NCBI RefSeq assembly: GCF_029892095.1
Contig: NZ_JARZAE010000004.1
Location: 1,922,001 to 1,986,000 of the forward strand
Reading direction: 5' to 3'
From: Kitasatospora sp. MAP12-44
GTDB taxonomy: Bacteria > Actinomycetota > Actinomycetes > Streptomycetales > Streptomycetaceae
Length of the DNA: 64,000 nt
How positions within the stretch are numbered: position 1 is the first letter of the stretch; every line of letters begins with the position of its first letter. The notes under the pieces were generated by a model that was not told the DNA's origin, ran no database searches, and saw only the letters and a program-made list of their open reading frames with translations. Shown here piece after piece: positions 44,022 through 52,076 of the stretch. The position numbers and the translations under genes were made by a program.

Positions 44022-44573
44022 TTACGGCCGTTCTGTTCTCGACTTCACGACTGGGCGGAGCAGGTCGAGGACGTGGGTCCAGCTGTAGTGATCGCGGCCT
44101 CCACCTGCCTTGGGCTTGTGGGGTACGTAGTCGCCGATCAGGACGCCCATCGAACGTAGCCGGGCCAGACTCTCGTCGTACGCGGGGTGGGCCGCCTGGG
44201 CGGAGTTCACGTACGGCTGGACGGCGGTCGGGATGCCCAGTCCGTACGCCTCGCAGAGGATGCCGAGCGCGAGCGTGTCCGAGATACCGGCGGCCCATTT
44301 GTTGATGGTGTTGAACGTGGCGGGCGCGACCGCGATGGCGTCCGCCGGCGGCAGCGGCTGCGGCACGCTGGGCGTGCGCCAGGCCGAGCGGATCGGATAG
44401 CCGGTCTGGAGCTCGATGGCTTCCTGGTCGATGAAGCCGAGCGCGCTGGGAGTGGCCACCACGCCGACCTTCCAGCCCTCGGCGTGGGCGGCAGTGATGA
44501 GCGTGCCCACGTCGTCCGCGATGCCCGAGGCACAGACAACGACGTACAGGAACGGCTCGCGCTGATCGGTCAA
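44022..44573 (-). CDS. Flavoprotein (HFCD-type)
   Basis: A 183-residue flavoprotein of the homo-oligomeric FMN-containing cysteine decarboxylase fold (PF02441). LYVVVCASGIADDVGTL binds the cofactor phosphate, and APATFNTINKWAAGISD (about 85-101) is the family's conserved active-site stretch. Such proteins decarboxylate peptidyl-cysteine or related groups, or have unknown roles. A TTG at 44573 overlaps the stop of the XRE gene (TTGA) and has GGGAG before it, so it is preferred over an ATG 54 bases further upstream. Coupling suggests it works with the regulator or the divergent operon. Confidence 0.78.
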   Translation of the reverse strand: MTDQREPFLYVVVCASGIADDVGTLITAAHAEGWKVGVVATPSALGFIDQEAIELQTGYPIRSAWRTPSVPQPLPPADAIAVAPATFNTINKWAAGISDTLALGILCEAYGLGIPTAVQPYVNSAQAAHPAYDESLARLRSMGVLIGDYVPHKPKAGGGRDHYSWTHVLDLLRPVVKSRTERP

Positions 44574-45844
44574 ACCTGGACTCCCAACTCCTGGCAGAAA
44601 CGGCGAAGCTCCGGGATAGCGCCGCACCGGTCGCGGGCGGCCATATCACCGGCCAGCTCCAGCACCGCAGGGCGTCGGCGGACGTCCTGCGACGCACAGC
44701 TCTCCGCGATCCTCAGCGCTTTGTATCCCTCGGCCAGTCTGCCTTGCTGGCTGTAGGCCCGTGCAGCCTCCACCCAGAGCGCCGCCCGACGTTCGGGAAC
44801 GGGGATGCGTCGGCGCATCAGGGGCTGAGCGGCTTCGAGTGCCGCACCCGCATCGCCAAGGATGACGGACGCGCTCACTGCATGCAGTGCGACGTTGGTC
44901 GGGCTGAAGTTCGCCCAGGCGTCCGGGGCGTCGAGCTCGACATAGCGCGCGACCTCCTGGGCCTCGGCGAGGAACTCTGCGGTCGTGGCGCGATCGCCCC
45001 CCGCGCTCGCGGCCGTCACTCCACGAAGAAGCATGAGGCCGAACGCTGCCAGGTAGGCGGGAGGCCGCCGGTCGTAGCTGCCGGCGAGCTGATCGGCGGT
45101 GTGGCGGATAAGGGTGATGGCCGGCTTGGTGTGCCGGTCTCGGGCGAGCACGTGGGCCTGCACACGGACGCTGGAGGCCATGACGACGGGATCGCCGCTC
45201 CGCTCGGCCTCCGCCATCGCCCGGCCCACAGCGAGCCAGGCGTTGCCCTGGTCGCCCAGCTTGAGGAGCAGGCTCACTGCGGTCTGGTAGGCCGTCGCGA
45301 GCAGTCCGGCCAGCGCCGGGTCGCCGCCATGGACAGCGTCCTGGGCCTGGCAAAGGTCGGCGATCAGCGACGGCAGGGCGTCTTCCAGCTCGGCGTACCG
45401 GCAGGTGTAGAAGAGCCTGCGGGCCTGGGAGAGTCGAGCGGTGAGCGCCGCCTGGGCCTGCGGCGGAGCGCTGACTGGAACCGGTCCCGGCAGGAGTGCC
45501 CGCACAAGCTCCATGCCCACCCGGGGAGGGGCTGCCGGCGCCGCGAGCGCGACGAAGCTCGCGGCCAGGAAGTTCCGACGGTGCATGTCGTCCGCCCTGC
45601 TGTCCGCACTGGTATGGGAGGACAGGCCGAGGCTCCCCAGCGGAATGTCGAGCACGGCTGCGACCGCCCGCAGAACGTCCATGTCCTGTGTCCCCGTGCC
45701 GCGCTCAAGCCGGCTGATCTTCGACTGGTGGTAGCCCAGTTCGGTGGCCACGTCCTCTTGCGTCCGGCCGCTCAACACTCGTGCGCGGCGGATCACTTCT
45801 CCGATCCCGGCCGCTGCGGAGTGTCCCTTGGACGTCGGCGACAT
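44570..45844 (-). CDS. XRE-family transcriptional regulator with TPR-like domain
   Basis: A 424-residue protein with a Cro/cI-type helix-turn-helix (about 17-70: SGRTQEDVATELGYHQSKIS) and a long helical, TPR-like C-terminus. A hydrophobic RRNFLAASFVALAAPAAPP stretch near residue 90 looks like a Tat-type signal but follows the DNA-binding domain, as seen in other streptomycete regulators. GGAGAGG precedes the ATG. It is divergent from the kinase/nucleotidyltransferase operon across 77 bases, so it is the likely regulator of that operon and of its own flavoprotein partner. Confidence 0.85.
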   Translation of the reverse strand: MSPTSKGHSAAAGIGEVIRRARVLSGRTQEDVATELGYHQSKISRLERGTGTQDMDVLRAVAAVLDIPLGSLGLSSHTSADSRADDMHRRNFLAASFVALAAPAAPPRVGMELVRALLPGPVPVSAPPQAQAALTARLSQARRLFYTCRYAELEDALPSLIADLCQAQDAVHGGDPALAGLLATAYQTAVSLLLKLGDQGNAWLAVGRAMAEAERSGDPVVMASSVRVQAHVLARDRHTKPAITLIRHTADQLAGSYDRRPPAYLAAFGLMLLRGVTAASAGGDRATTAEFLAEAQEVARYVELDAPDAWANFSPTNVALHAVSASVILGDAGAALEAAQPLMRRRIPVPERRAALWVEAARAYSQQGRLAEGYKALRIAESCASQDVRRRPAVLELAGDMAARDRCGAIPELRRFCQELGVQV

Positions 45845-45921
45845 GGCCTCTCCTGCCAATACTGATCCTGCCTGCTGGGCCGAGCGTAGCCGCACCAGGA
45901 CACTCGGTATGCACGATCTGC

Positions 45922-46185
45922 ATGGATCATGCGCACCCGACGTACTACCTAACCACTTGGCTCGGTCATGGAGTTGTCTTGGTGTCAGCAGCTCACCAAC
46001 CCCTGGAGCTCGCGGTTCCCGACCCCCGCATGCCCGAGGCCATCCGTGGTCTCCGGCGAGAGCGGCTCTACCCAGTGGCAAAGGAGAAGCGCCAAATGGC
46101 CTTCCGCTCGGACGTGCAGAGAGACAACACCGCGAACAAGCGGGACGCCGTGGCCCTTCCCCTCGCATGCGACGGTGACCGATGA
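45922..46185 (+). CDS. Small protein of unknown function, coupled to the ATP-binding gene
   Basis: An 87-residue basic protein starting MDHAHPTYYLTTWLGHGVVL and ending in ACDGDR. It is not recognised. It is judged real because its stop overlaps the ATG of the next gene (ATGA at 46182-46185), its frame has reasonable codon use, and it begins at the right place for the first gene of the divergent operon. Another frame (start 45909) is open across the same bases but lacks this coupling. Codon use is less GC-biased than in most of the window, which fits an accessory region. Confidence 0.5.
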   Translation: MDHAHPTYYLTTWLGHGVVLVSAAHQPLELAVPDPRMPEAIRGLRRERLYPVAKEKRQMAFRSDVQRDNTANKRDAVALPLACDGDR

Positions 46186-46244
46186 CCGCACCCTCCCTCG
46201 CGCGGCGCATCGCCTTCAACGGAACCAAGCGGGACGACATCTCA

Positions 46245-46261
46245 CTAGTACTGCAACCGCA
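46245..46261 (+). repeat. Left target duplication (CTAG) and inverted repeat of the IS
   Basis: CTAG (46245-46248) followed by TACTGCAACCGCA (46249-46261). The matching copy is at 47622-47638 in inverted orientation. Confidence 0.9.
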
Positions 46262-47584
46262 CCTGGAGGTTGTGGCCTCGGCGTTTGTAGTGGGAGCGGC
46301 GGGCTCGTGCCTGGCTGCGTCGTCGGAAGCGTGACCAGTGCAGATGGTGCTCGTTGGTGTGGTGTCGGGGCGTGACGACGATGTGCCCGATCAGCCGGCG
46401 GATCTCCGGGACGCTGAGGGGCATGAGGTCCTGCTCGTCGTCCGTGCCGCCCCTTTTGCGGCTTCTGCGGCGCGGACGGCGGTCAGGTAGGCCAGGGCGG
46501 CCATGGCCAGGGTGATGTGCCGATACCACGCCCGGTAGAGCCTGACCTGGTAGTGGTCCAGGCCGCACTCGCCCTTCGCGACCTGGAAGCACTCCTCCAC
46601 CGCCCACCGTGCCGCGGCCACCTTGACCAGGTCTTTCAGTCGGGACGCGACCGGGCCGTAGCAGACGTAGTAGGCGATCTCGGTCGGGTCGCTGACGGAT
46701 CGTCGGGCCAGGACCCAGTGCCCGAAGCCGTTCTCCCACCACGGGCGGATCGCGACGCGGGACCAGTCGTAGATCCGCTCACCATGGGCGCCCGCTCCGC
46801 CGGACAGACGCTTCCACGCCTGCCGGGGCAGGGCGGCGACCAACTGGTCCACCCGGGCGTCGGCGCCGGCCGCGGTGACCACGGTGTCGTTGACCTTGGT
46901 GGCCAGCACGTGTGCCACCCGCCGCTCCTCCAACCACGCCCGCAGGTGCCTGACCTGCCCGTATGCCTCGTCCGCGGTGACCCACGCGAACGGGACGCCG
47001 GCGTCGATCGCGCGTTGCAGCATCCACTTGAAGTGCTCGTTCTTGGTGGCGAACGGGACCTCGTCGTCGATCCCGGCTGCCCGGCAGCGTTCCCGGTCGT
47101 CCGTCCAGGACACCGGGAGGTAGAGCTCGCGGTCGATCAACGCCCGTCCCCTGGTGGAGGCGTAGGCCAGGAAGGTGCCGATCTGGGAGTTCTCGGTGCG
47201 GCCGGCGGTGCCGGTGTACTGGCGTTGGACGCCGGCGGACCTGGTGCCCTTCTTCAGGAAGCCGGTGTCGTCTCCGATCAGGACCGCGTCCTTGGCCCCG
47301 ATGGTCTCCACGACGAAGTCGCGGATGTCGTCGCGGACCGCGTCCTCGTCCCAGTCGGAGTGGTTGAGCAGGCGCTGGACGCCGTCGGGGCGCAGTTGCC
47401 CGACCTGTTCGGCCAGTGTCCAGCCGTTTTTCTTCTCCAGTGGGGCGATGAGCCCCTCCAGGTAGTCCAGTGCCCGCGCGCGGGGCTCCGACCTGCCGAA
47501 ACGACGGGCGAACCGGGCATGGAGCCCGGCTATCCCATCGGACCACGACTCGACCTGCTCAACCGTCAGCTCATAAGCACACAG
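46245..47584 (-). pseudogene. IS701-family transposase, frameshifted
   Basis: The DDE transposase is recognisable: LIGDDTGFLKKGTRSAGVQR (first Asp), VTADEAYGQ (second Asp) and WAVEECFQVAKGECGLD (Glu). The N-terminal part (YELTVEQVESW, then ARFARRFGRSEPRARALDYL) is open from 47584, but that codon is CTG and no ATG or GTG is met before 47311. Near 46455, at an AAAAGGGG run, the frame must shift by -1 to continue into the usual C-terminus (DLMPLSVPEIRRLIGHIV, then HYKRRGHNLQVRLQY). Without a shift it ends early at 46391. Either the copy is dead or a slippage event is used. The C-terminal frame ends in a TAG that comes from the CTAG target copy. Confidence 0.8.
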
Positions 47585-47634
47585 CTACACCAACGACTCA
47601 GAGCCAAGATCGTCACGCACATGCGGTTGCAGTA
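46249..47634 (-). mobile_element. IS701-family insertion sequence (1386 bp)
   Basis: The ends are 13-base inverted repeats (TACTGCAACCGCA at 46249 and its complement ending at 47634), flanked on both sides by CTAG. A 4-base duplication of YTAR type is known for the IS701 family, and the encoded protein has the family's motifs. The element lies in the ATP-binding protein gene and points against it. Confidence 0.92.
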
Positions 47635-47638
47635 CTAG
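47622..47638 (-). repeat. Right inverted repeat and target duplication (CTAG) of the IS
   Basis: TGCGGTTGCAGTA (47622-47634) followed by CTAG (47635-47638). It mirrors the left end exactly over 13 bases plus the target copy. Confidence 0.9.
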
Positions 47639-48070
47639 CCCGGCAAGCCGTCGTCGACATCGCCCGATCGTGGGGAATCACCGGGGACGGCCTGGACGAC
47701 ATCGCCGTGGTTGCCGGCGAGCTGCTTGCCAACGCGGTCATCCACGCCCCCGGACGGCTGCTGGCCGGCGTCTACCTCTCCCCGGACGGCGACCGAGTGG
47801 TGATCGAGGTCTACGACCCGTCGCGCAGGATGCCGACCGGGGCGGCGAACTTCGGCAACAGCGAACTGACATGCGGCCGAGGAATTCTGATGATCGAGAG
47901 CCTGTCGGAGAGCTGGGGTGCTGAGCCGACCACCCACGGGAAGAAGGTCTGGGCGGAGCTGGCCGTCCCCGCGGTCGTGGTACCCGATCCCCCTCGCGCG
48001 GAGCGCCGAGCCGCACTGGGTTCAGCCGCGCATGCTCCACCTGAACTCAGCTCTACGGAAGGATGGATGA

Positions 48071-48973
48071 ATGAGCCACTGGGATTTCGTGAAGGACAGA
48101 ACAGCCACCCAAGGCGCGGTGTGGAAGTCGGCAGACGGCCTGCTGTACAAGCGGACCGGCGGTAACGACCTGCGCGAGGAGACCGAGTTCCAGCGTCTCG
48201 CCATCGACCTCGGCTATCCGGTCCCGGAGATCGTCGACAGCGGGGCGGAGAACGGCAACTACTACGTTGTCGAGCGCTCCCTCGGCGGCGCCTCACTGCA
48301 CGAGGAGGCCCTGGCCGACGCTCTGCGCGACGGGCAGGTCAGCTACCAGGTGATCAGCACGGCGGCAGCCGTCTCGTCCAAGCTCCTGCAAGCCGAGGCT
48401 GGGCACCCCCTGCCCGCCTCGTCCTGGTTCGAGAAGGCCGCCTTCGCCAAGGATGTCTTCGACGAGAACCCGGACTTCGACACCCCACAAGTCCACGACA
48501 CGGTCAAGCGAGCCCTCGACCGAATGGCGCTACTACCCACTGTTCACGGGCACCTCGACTTCGGCCTTCCCAACGTCCTGGCAGCCGGCGTCATCGACTG
48601 GCAACACCACGGCCCCATCCCGCTCGGATACGACGTCTACCCCGCGCTCGACATCATCGCCTTCAAGGGCGGCGGCAAGGGCTACAGCATCAGCCCCGAA
48701 CAGCGCGCCGCGTACATTGCCGCACTGGACGGCACCACCGCCTCCCTGATCGGACAGCGGGTGAGCGAGCACTTGGGCGACTTCCTACTCGTCAAGTGCT
48801 TCTTCTTTCTCGCCCTCATGCGGCCCACCGACCCAGCCCAGCACGACAAGCACATCAAGTGGCAGTACCGCCGTACCCTTTTCACGATGGGACTTCATCA
48901 GTATGAGTCGTCCAGCACGATCGACACCGGCACTTTCCCCACTCTGGAACGGTTCACCGCTGAGCACTGGTAG
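48071..48973 (+). CDS. Aminoglycoside phosphotransferase (APH)-like kinase
   Basis: A 300-residue protein of the APH/choline-kinase-like fold. ALLPTVHGHLDFGLPNVLA (about 154-172) holds the catalytic-loop pattern, with HGHLDF in place of the usual HGDLH, followed by the metal-binding GVIDWQ. The N-lobe is LYKRTGGND with the likely ATP-binding lysine. Such kinases phosphorylate small molecules. The usual first Asp of the loop is replaced by His while a later Asp is kept, so activity should be checked. It starts inside the overlapping end of the ATP-binding gene and is followed 34 bases later by the nucleotidyltransferase gene. The substrate is unknown. Confidence 0.68.
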   Translation: MSHWDFVKDRTATQGAVWKSADGLLYKRTGGNDLREETEFQRLAIDLGYPVPEIVDSGAENGNYYVVERSLGGASLHEEALADALRDGQVSYQVISTAAAVSSKLLQAEAGHPLPASSWFEKAAFAKDVFDENPDFDTPQVHDTVKRALDRMALLPTVHGHLDFGLPNVLAAGVIDWQHHGPIPLGYDVYPALDIIAFKGGGKGYSISPEQRAAYIAALDGTTASLIGQRVSEHLGDFLLVKCFFFLALMRPTDPAQHDKHIKWQYRRTLFTMGLHQYESSSTIDTGTFPTLERFTAEHW

Positions 48974-49007
48974 GCCACTTCCCTCTGTTCGGGACCGCGA
49001 CTACCTG

Positions 49008-50003
49008 ATGGACCATCACGGAGTCGTCTTCAAAATCATCGGCGACAGCCACCCCGGCAGCCACTACCTCGGCTACGTCAAGTACCACCCCGACGACAAG
49101 GGCGACCGACGACTGTTCGGCCAGACCTACCGGCAGAACAGCGTGGTGTCGAAGTCCTTCGGCATCCTGGCCGACAGGCCGGAGTGCTACGTCTACTCCG
49201 ACACCCTCGGCTGTGTCATCACCGGCATCCCGCGCGACGACATCGCCGTCCACTACTCCTGCCGCCAGGCCCTGGTAACCATCCACGAGGAGCCGGGCCC
49301 TGTCGCCGACAACCCTGCAGGCAAGGACCTCCTGGCGATCACCGAGTGGGTCGCATCGAACTGCGCGCAAGGGCTCATCGGCGTCACCGGCTCCTTCCTT
49401 GTCGGCTGCTTCAACGAGCGTTCGGACATCGACCTCGTCTGCTACGGCCCGGAGGGCTACGAGGCCGCGCAGGAGCTGTTCAGGAAGGCCGAGTTGATCA
49501 GGCCGTACGACGGGGACGACCTGACCCGGTTGTACATCCGACGCGCGAAGTACATGGAAGGCAGCTCATTCGACGCCCTCATCAAGCAGGAGAGGCGCAA
49601 GCTCCAGGGGCTGACGGCGAACGCCGGCGCACACATCAACTGCGAGCCCATCCGCGCCGACCGCGACAAGACCTTCTCCCAGGTGACCTCCAAGGAGATC
49701 GGCGAGGTCTCCCTCCTGGCAAAGATCACCGACCACACCGAGGGCCTGACCACCCCTGCGGTCTACGGGATCAAGGTCAAGACCATCCTCAGCTCGACCA
49801 TCGACGAGCCCGACTCCTTCGCCCGCAGGATCACCCACATGCGCTCGTACCTCGGTGCCTACACCGGCGCGTTCCGCACTGGGGACACCGTGCACTTGTC
49901 CGGCAAGCTCGTCCACACGCAGGACGGCGAGCGCAGCGGCTTCGGCATCGAACTCACCCCGTGGACCGTCAGTGGCTCCTACGTCGCCAACCTGGCCGGG
50001 TAG
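49008..50003 (+). CDS. Predicted nucleotidyltransferase (COG1665-like)
   Basis: A 331-residue protein. VTGSFLVGCFNERSDIDLVC (about 126-145) is the polymerase-beta nucleotidyltransferase signature: the GS pair and the two metal-binding Asp residues. The N-terminal domain (GVVFKIIGDSHPGSHYLGYV onward) resembles that of archaeal predicted nucleotidyltransferases grouped as COG1665, whose role is unknown. The C-terminus (about 225-331) is beta-rich, ending in VSGSYVANLAG. The ATG at 49008 is chosen over an upstream start that would overlap the kinase gene. It is 9 bases from the next gene, so cotranscription is nearly certain. Confidence 0.72.
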   Translation: MDHHGVVFKIIGDSHPGSHYLGYVKYHPDDKGDRRLFGQTYRQNSVVSKSFGILADRPECYVYSDTLGCVITGIPRDDIAVHYSCRQALVTIHEEPGPVADNPAGKDLLAITEWVASNCAQGLIGVTGSFLVGCFNERSDIDLVCYGPEGYEAAQELFRKAELIRPYDGDDLTRLYIRRAKYMEGSSFDALIKQERRKLQGLTANAGAHINCEPIRADRDKTFSQVTSKEIGEVSLLAKITDHTEGLTTPAVYGIKVKTILSSTIDEPDSFARRITHMRSYLGAYTGAFRTGDTVHLSGKLVHTQDGERSGFGIELTPWTVSGSYVANLAG

Positions 50004-50012
50004 AGCCGCGCC

Positions 50013-50687
50013 ATGACGTTGCTCATCGTCCGCCATGCCGAGTCCGTCGAGAACGCCGACAAGTACAACGGCTTCTACCAGGACCCGCGCCCCTACAGCG
50101 GGGCGGTGGCCCACAGCATCTCCCGCAGCATCGTCGGACTTACCCCGCGAGGCTTCCGGCAAGCGCAGTGGCTCGCGCAGGTGCTGCCGGACCTCGTCGG
50201 GCCCGAGCCGCACGTCTACACGTCGACCTATCGCAGGGCAATCGACACTGCCGTGATCGCCCTGCCTTGCCTCCCCGACGGGTGGCCCCGGCAGACCCCG
50301 CTCCTCGACGAACAGCACTATGGCGACGCCACCTACATGACCAAGCGCGAGCTGTTCGACACCTACCCCGAGCTGGCCGAGGACCGTCGACTGCGCAAGC
50401 ACTTCTGGACCGCGCCTGGTGGCGGAGAGTCACTCGCCGAAGACGTCCGAAAGCGGGCTGTCGAGTTCACCGCGCTCGCGCAGACCGAGCTGCAATCACC
50501 TTGCACGATCGTCGCCTTCACCCACCAGACCGCAGCCCTGGCGCTCCGCTCCTTGCTCGAAGACCTCACGTTGCCCGAGATCCTCGCGGAGGACAGGAAG
50601 GGCAAGATGCCCAACTCCGCGATCCTCCACTACGAGCTGCGAGACGACCGGTTCGCCTGGACGGGAACGATCACCCCGCCGATTTAG
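50013..50687 (+). CDS. Histidine phosphatase superfamily protein
   Basis: A 224-residue protein of the phosphoglycerate-mutase-like phosphatase group. LLIVRHAESVEN (about 3-14) holds the catalytic RHxE-type histidine, TSTYRRAIDTA the second arginine, GESLAEDVRKR the glutamate region, and AFTHQTAAL the second histidine (TH). All key residues are present, so it should be an active phosphatase. The substrate is unknown. It lies 9 bases from both neighbours in the operon and could remove a phosphate added by the kinase or nucleotidyltransferase step. Confidence 0.88.
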   Translation: MTLLIVRHAESVENADKYNGFYQDPRPYSGAVAHSISRSIVGLTPRGFRQAQWLAQVLPDLVGPEPHVYTSTYRRAIDTAVIALPCLPDGWPRQTPLLDEQHYGDATYMTKRELFDTYPELAEDRRLRKHFWTAPGGGESLAEDVRKRAVEFTALAQTELQSPCTIVAFTHQTAALALRSLLEDLTLPEILAEDRKGKMPNSAILHYELRDDRFAWTGTITPPI

Positions 50688-50696
50688 GAGGAGCCC

Positions 50697-51830
50697 GTGT
50701 GTCATCTGTTCCTCAACGGGCCCGTCCAGAACGGGCCCTTCACCTTCGAGACCCGGCCCGGTAAGGCCGTCGGCATCCGCCTCGCCGCCGCCCTGAACGC
50801 AATCACAGGGGCACCACCCGTGCCCCACCTGTGGAACACCGTGACCCTTGCAGGAGACCTGCGGCACCGCCACGCGAGCGGCAGGCAGCTCCCCCGCGAG
50901 ATGTTCGAGGCCGACCTCATAGCAGCCAAGTACCCACCTGGGCAGTCCCCAGCAGCCGGAATCATGACCGACGCCGAGATCGAGGTGGCGGAGCTCGCGT
51001 TGGAAATGATCGAGCACAACTTGCGCGCCGGCACCCTGATGATCAGCCGAGAGACCGTCCCTACCTGCCGGGCCTGCGGCCACATGACCGGCAGCAATAA
51101 CCACCCCTGCAAGGCCTGTGGCAGCACCGACAGCGAGGACCGCACTGGACTGCACCTCGTTGCCGAGCTTGCGAAGGGCCGCCCTGTCCTCGACCGCTCG
51201 GATATCCACGCCAGTCATCGGCAGCGGCCCAAGCACTTGCAGAACACCGCCAGTAACGTCGCCCAGCGCCTGATCCTCTCCCGCACCCGCGACCACGGCA
51301 TCGACCTCTCACCGCTCGGCCTCGCCGGCCTCGTCCTGGACCCGCGCGTCGGCATCCATGCCACCGTCCTCGCCGCAGCACGAAGGCACCACGCGGACAC
51401 AGCCGTGATGACCATCACCCAAAACGCCGCCAACCACATCGCGGCCCACGGCCAGCACTTCCGTCAACACCTGGGCACACGGCTTCAATACGCCCTGCAC
51501 GGCCAACTCCCCTACGATCAGTTGGGAAGCCTCCGGGCCGTTTATGAGACATACGGAGCCAGCGCCGACACGAGGACCGCGTTCGAGACCTGGTTCCTCC
51601 CGCTTGTCTCCCTGAATTGGAAGAGCGGGACACGGCCCGATCAGCTACCTGCTCTCTTCAAGCACTTCATGCGGGCGTGCATGGCCCAGCCCGCCGAACA
51701 CAACGAAGCTGGCATGGAAGCGCTTCGGCTCGCGGTCGTGAGGGGTGACACGGACTGGATCGCGGTCAAGAGCAGCCTGGCGACGGTGATGGCGGCGGTC
51801 GGAATGGCAGGTGGCGCCGCTAACACCTGA
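50697..51830 (+). CDS. Class I aminoacyl-tRNA-synthetase-like (MetRS-like) protein with zinc knuckle, catalytic motifs absent
   Basis: A 377-residue protein starting at a GTG after GGAGGAG. The order of parts resembles methionyl-tRNA synthetase: FLNGPVQNGPF where HIGH should be, a four-Cys zinc knuckle TCRACGHMTG...CKACGS (about 122-141), LILSRTRDHGIDL and LVLDPRVGIHATVLAAA (compare ISRD and LDAPIGY in MetRS), then LQYALHGQLPYD where the KMSKS loop should follow. HIGH and KMSKS themselves are missing, and no anticodon-binding domain is evident. It might bind an aminoacyl-adenylate, a nucleotide or tRNA without charging it. This homology is read by eye and needs a profile or structure search. 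Confidence 0.45.
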   Translation: MCHLFLNGPVQNGPFTFETRPGKAVGIRLAAALNAITGAPPVPHLWNTVTLAGDLRHRHASGRQLPREMFEADLIAAKYPPGQSPAAGIMTDAEIEVAELALEMIEHNLRAGTLMISRETVPTCRACGHMTGSNNHPCKACGSTDSEDRTGLHLVAELAKGRPVLDRSDIHASHRQRPKHLQNTASNVAQRLILSRTRDHGIDLSPLGLAGLVLDPRVGIHATVLAAARRHHADTAVMTITQNAANHIAAHGQHFRQHLGTRLQYALHGQLPYDQLGSLRAVYETYGASADTRTAFETWFLPLVSLNWKSGTRPDQLPALFKHFMRACMAQPAEHNEAGMEALRLAVVRGDTDWIAVKSSLATVMAAVGMAGGAANT

Positions 51831-51950
51831 TCTCGATGGGCACCCGCTCCCGCACTTTGGGCCCTCGGACCTGATCACCGGGGCGTCGGGGACTCTGCTT
51901 GCGCAGGAAGTCGGCAGGGCCGACGTTCCGCGCCTCGGGGCCGCTGCTGA

Positions 51951-52076
51951 GCAGCTGGGGCGTCGGCCTTCGGCATCAGCACCGAGCTGCTGCAGGACAC
52001 CACCCGAGGCGACAGCTTTCAGCTGGAGAAGCTGCTGCGGGCACGCTTCAACTTCCTACTGAGCCAGGCCCACTGA
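51951..52076 (+). pseudogene. Possible gene remnant (3' end only)
   Basis: About 41 codons with coding-like composition end in LLRARFNFLLSQAH and a stop at 52074. There is no start codon, and an in-frame stop lies at 51948. It may be the tail of a gene lost when the accessory operon arrived or rearranged. It overlaps the end of the minus-strand gene at 52019. Evidence is thin. Confidence 0.25.

Larger units (their letters stand above)
46182..48165 (+). pseudogene. ATP-binding (HATPase_c, anti-sigma-like) protein gene split by an IS element
   Basis: The first 22 codons (from 46182) and the rest (from 47635) are one gene interrupted by an IS701-type element. If the element and one CTAG copy are removed, the frame runs without a break: DDISLARQAVVDIARSWG joins across the site. 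The larger part keeps the ATP-binding fold of RsbW-like HATPases: N box ELLANAVIHA, VIEVYDPSRR and GRGILMIES. Streptomyces has many such regulatory kinases. The repaired protein would have about 199 residues, and its last 95 bases overlap the kinase gene. The 3' part might still be made from a start within the IS (frame open from 47470), so loss of function is likely but not certain. Confidence 0.8.

Noticed and set aside
47470..47634. Start of the ATP-binding protein inside the IS end
   Set aside because: The frame is open there, but the sequence belongs to the IS and the true first codons lie at 46182. It may give some expression but is not the native start.
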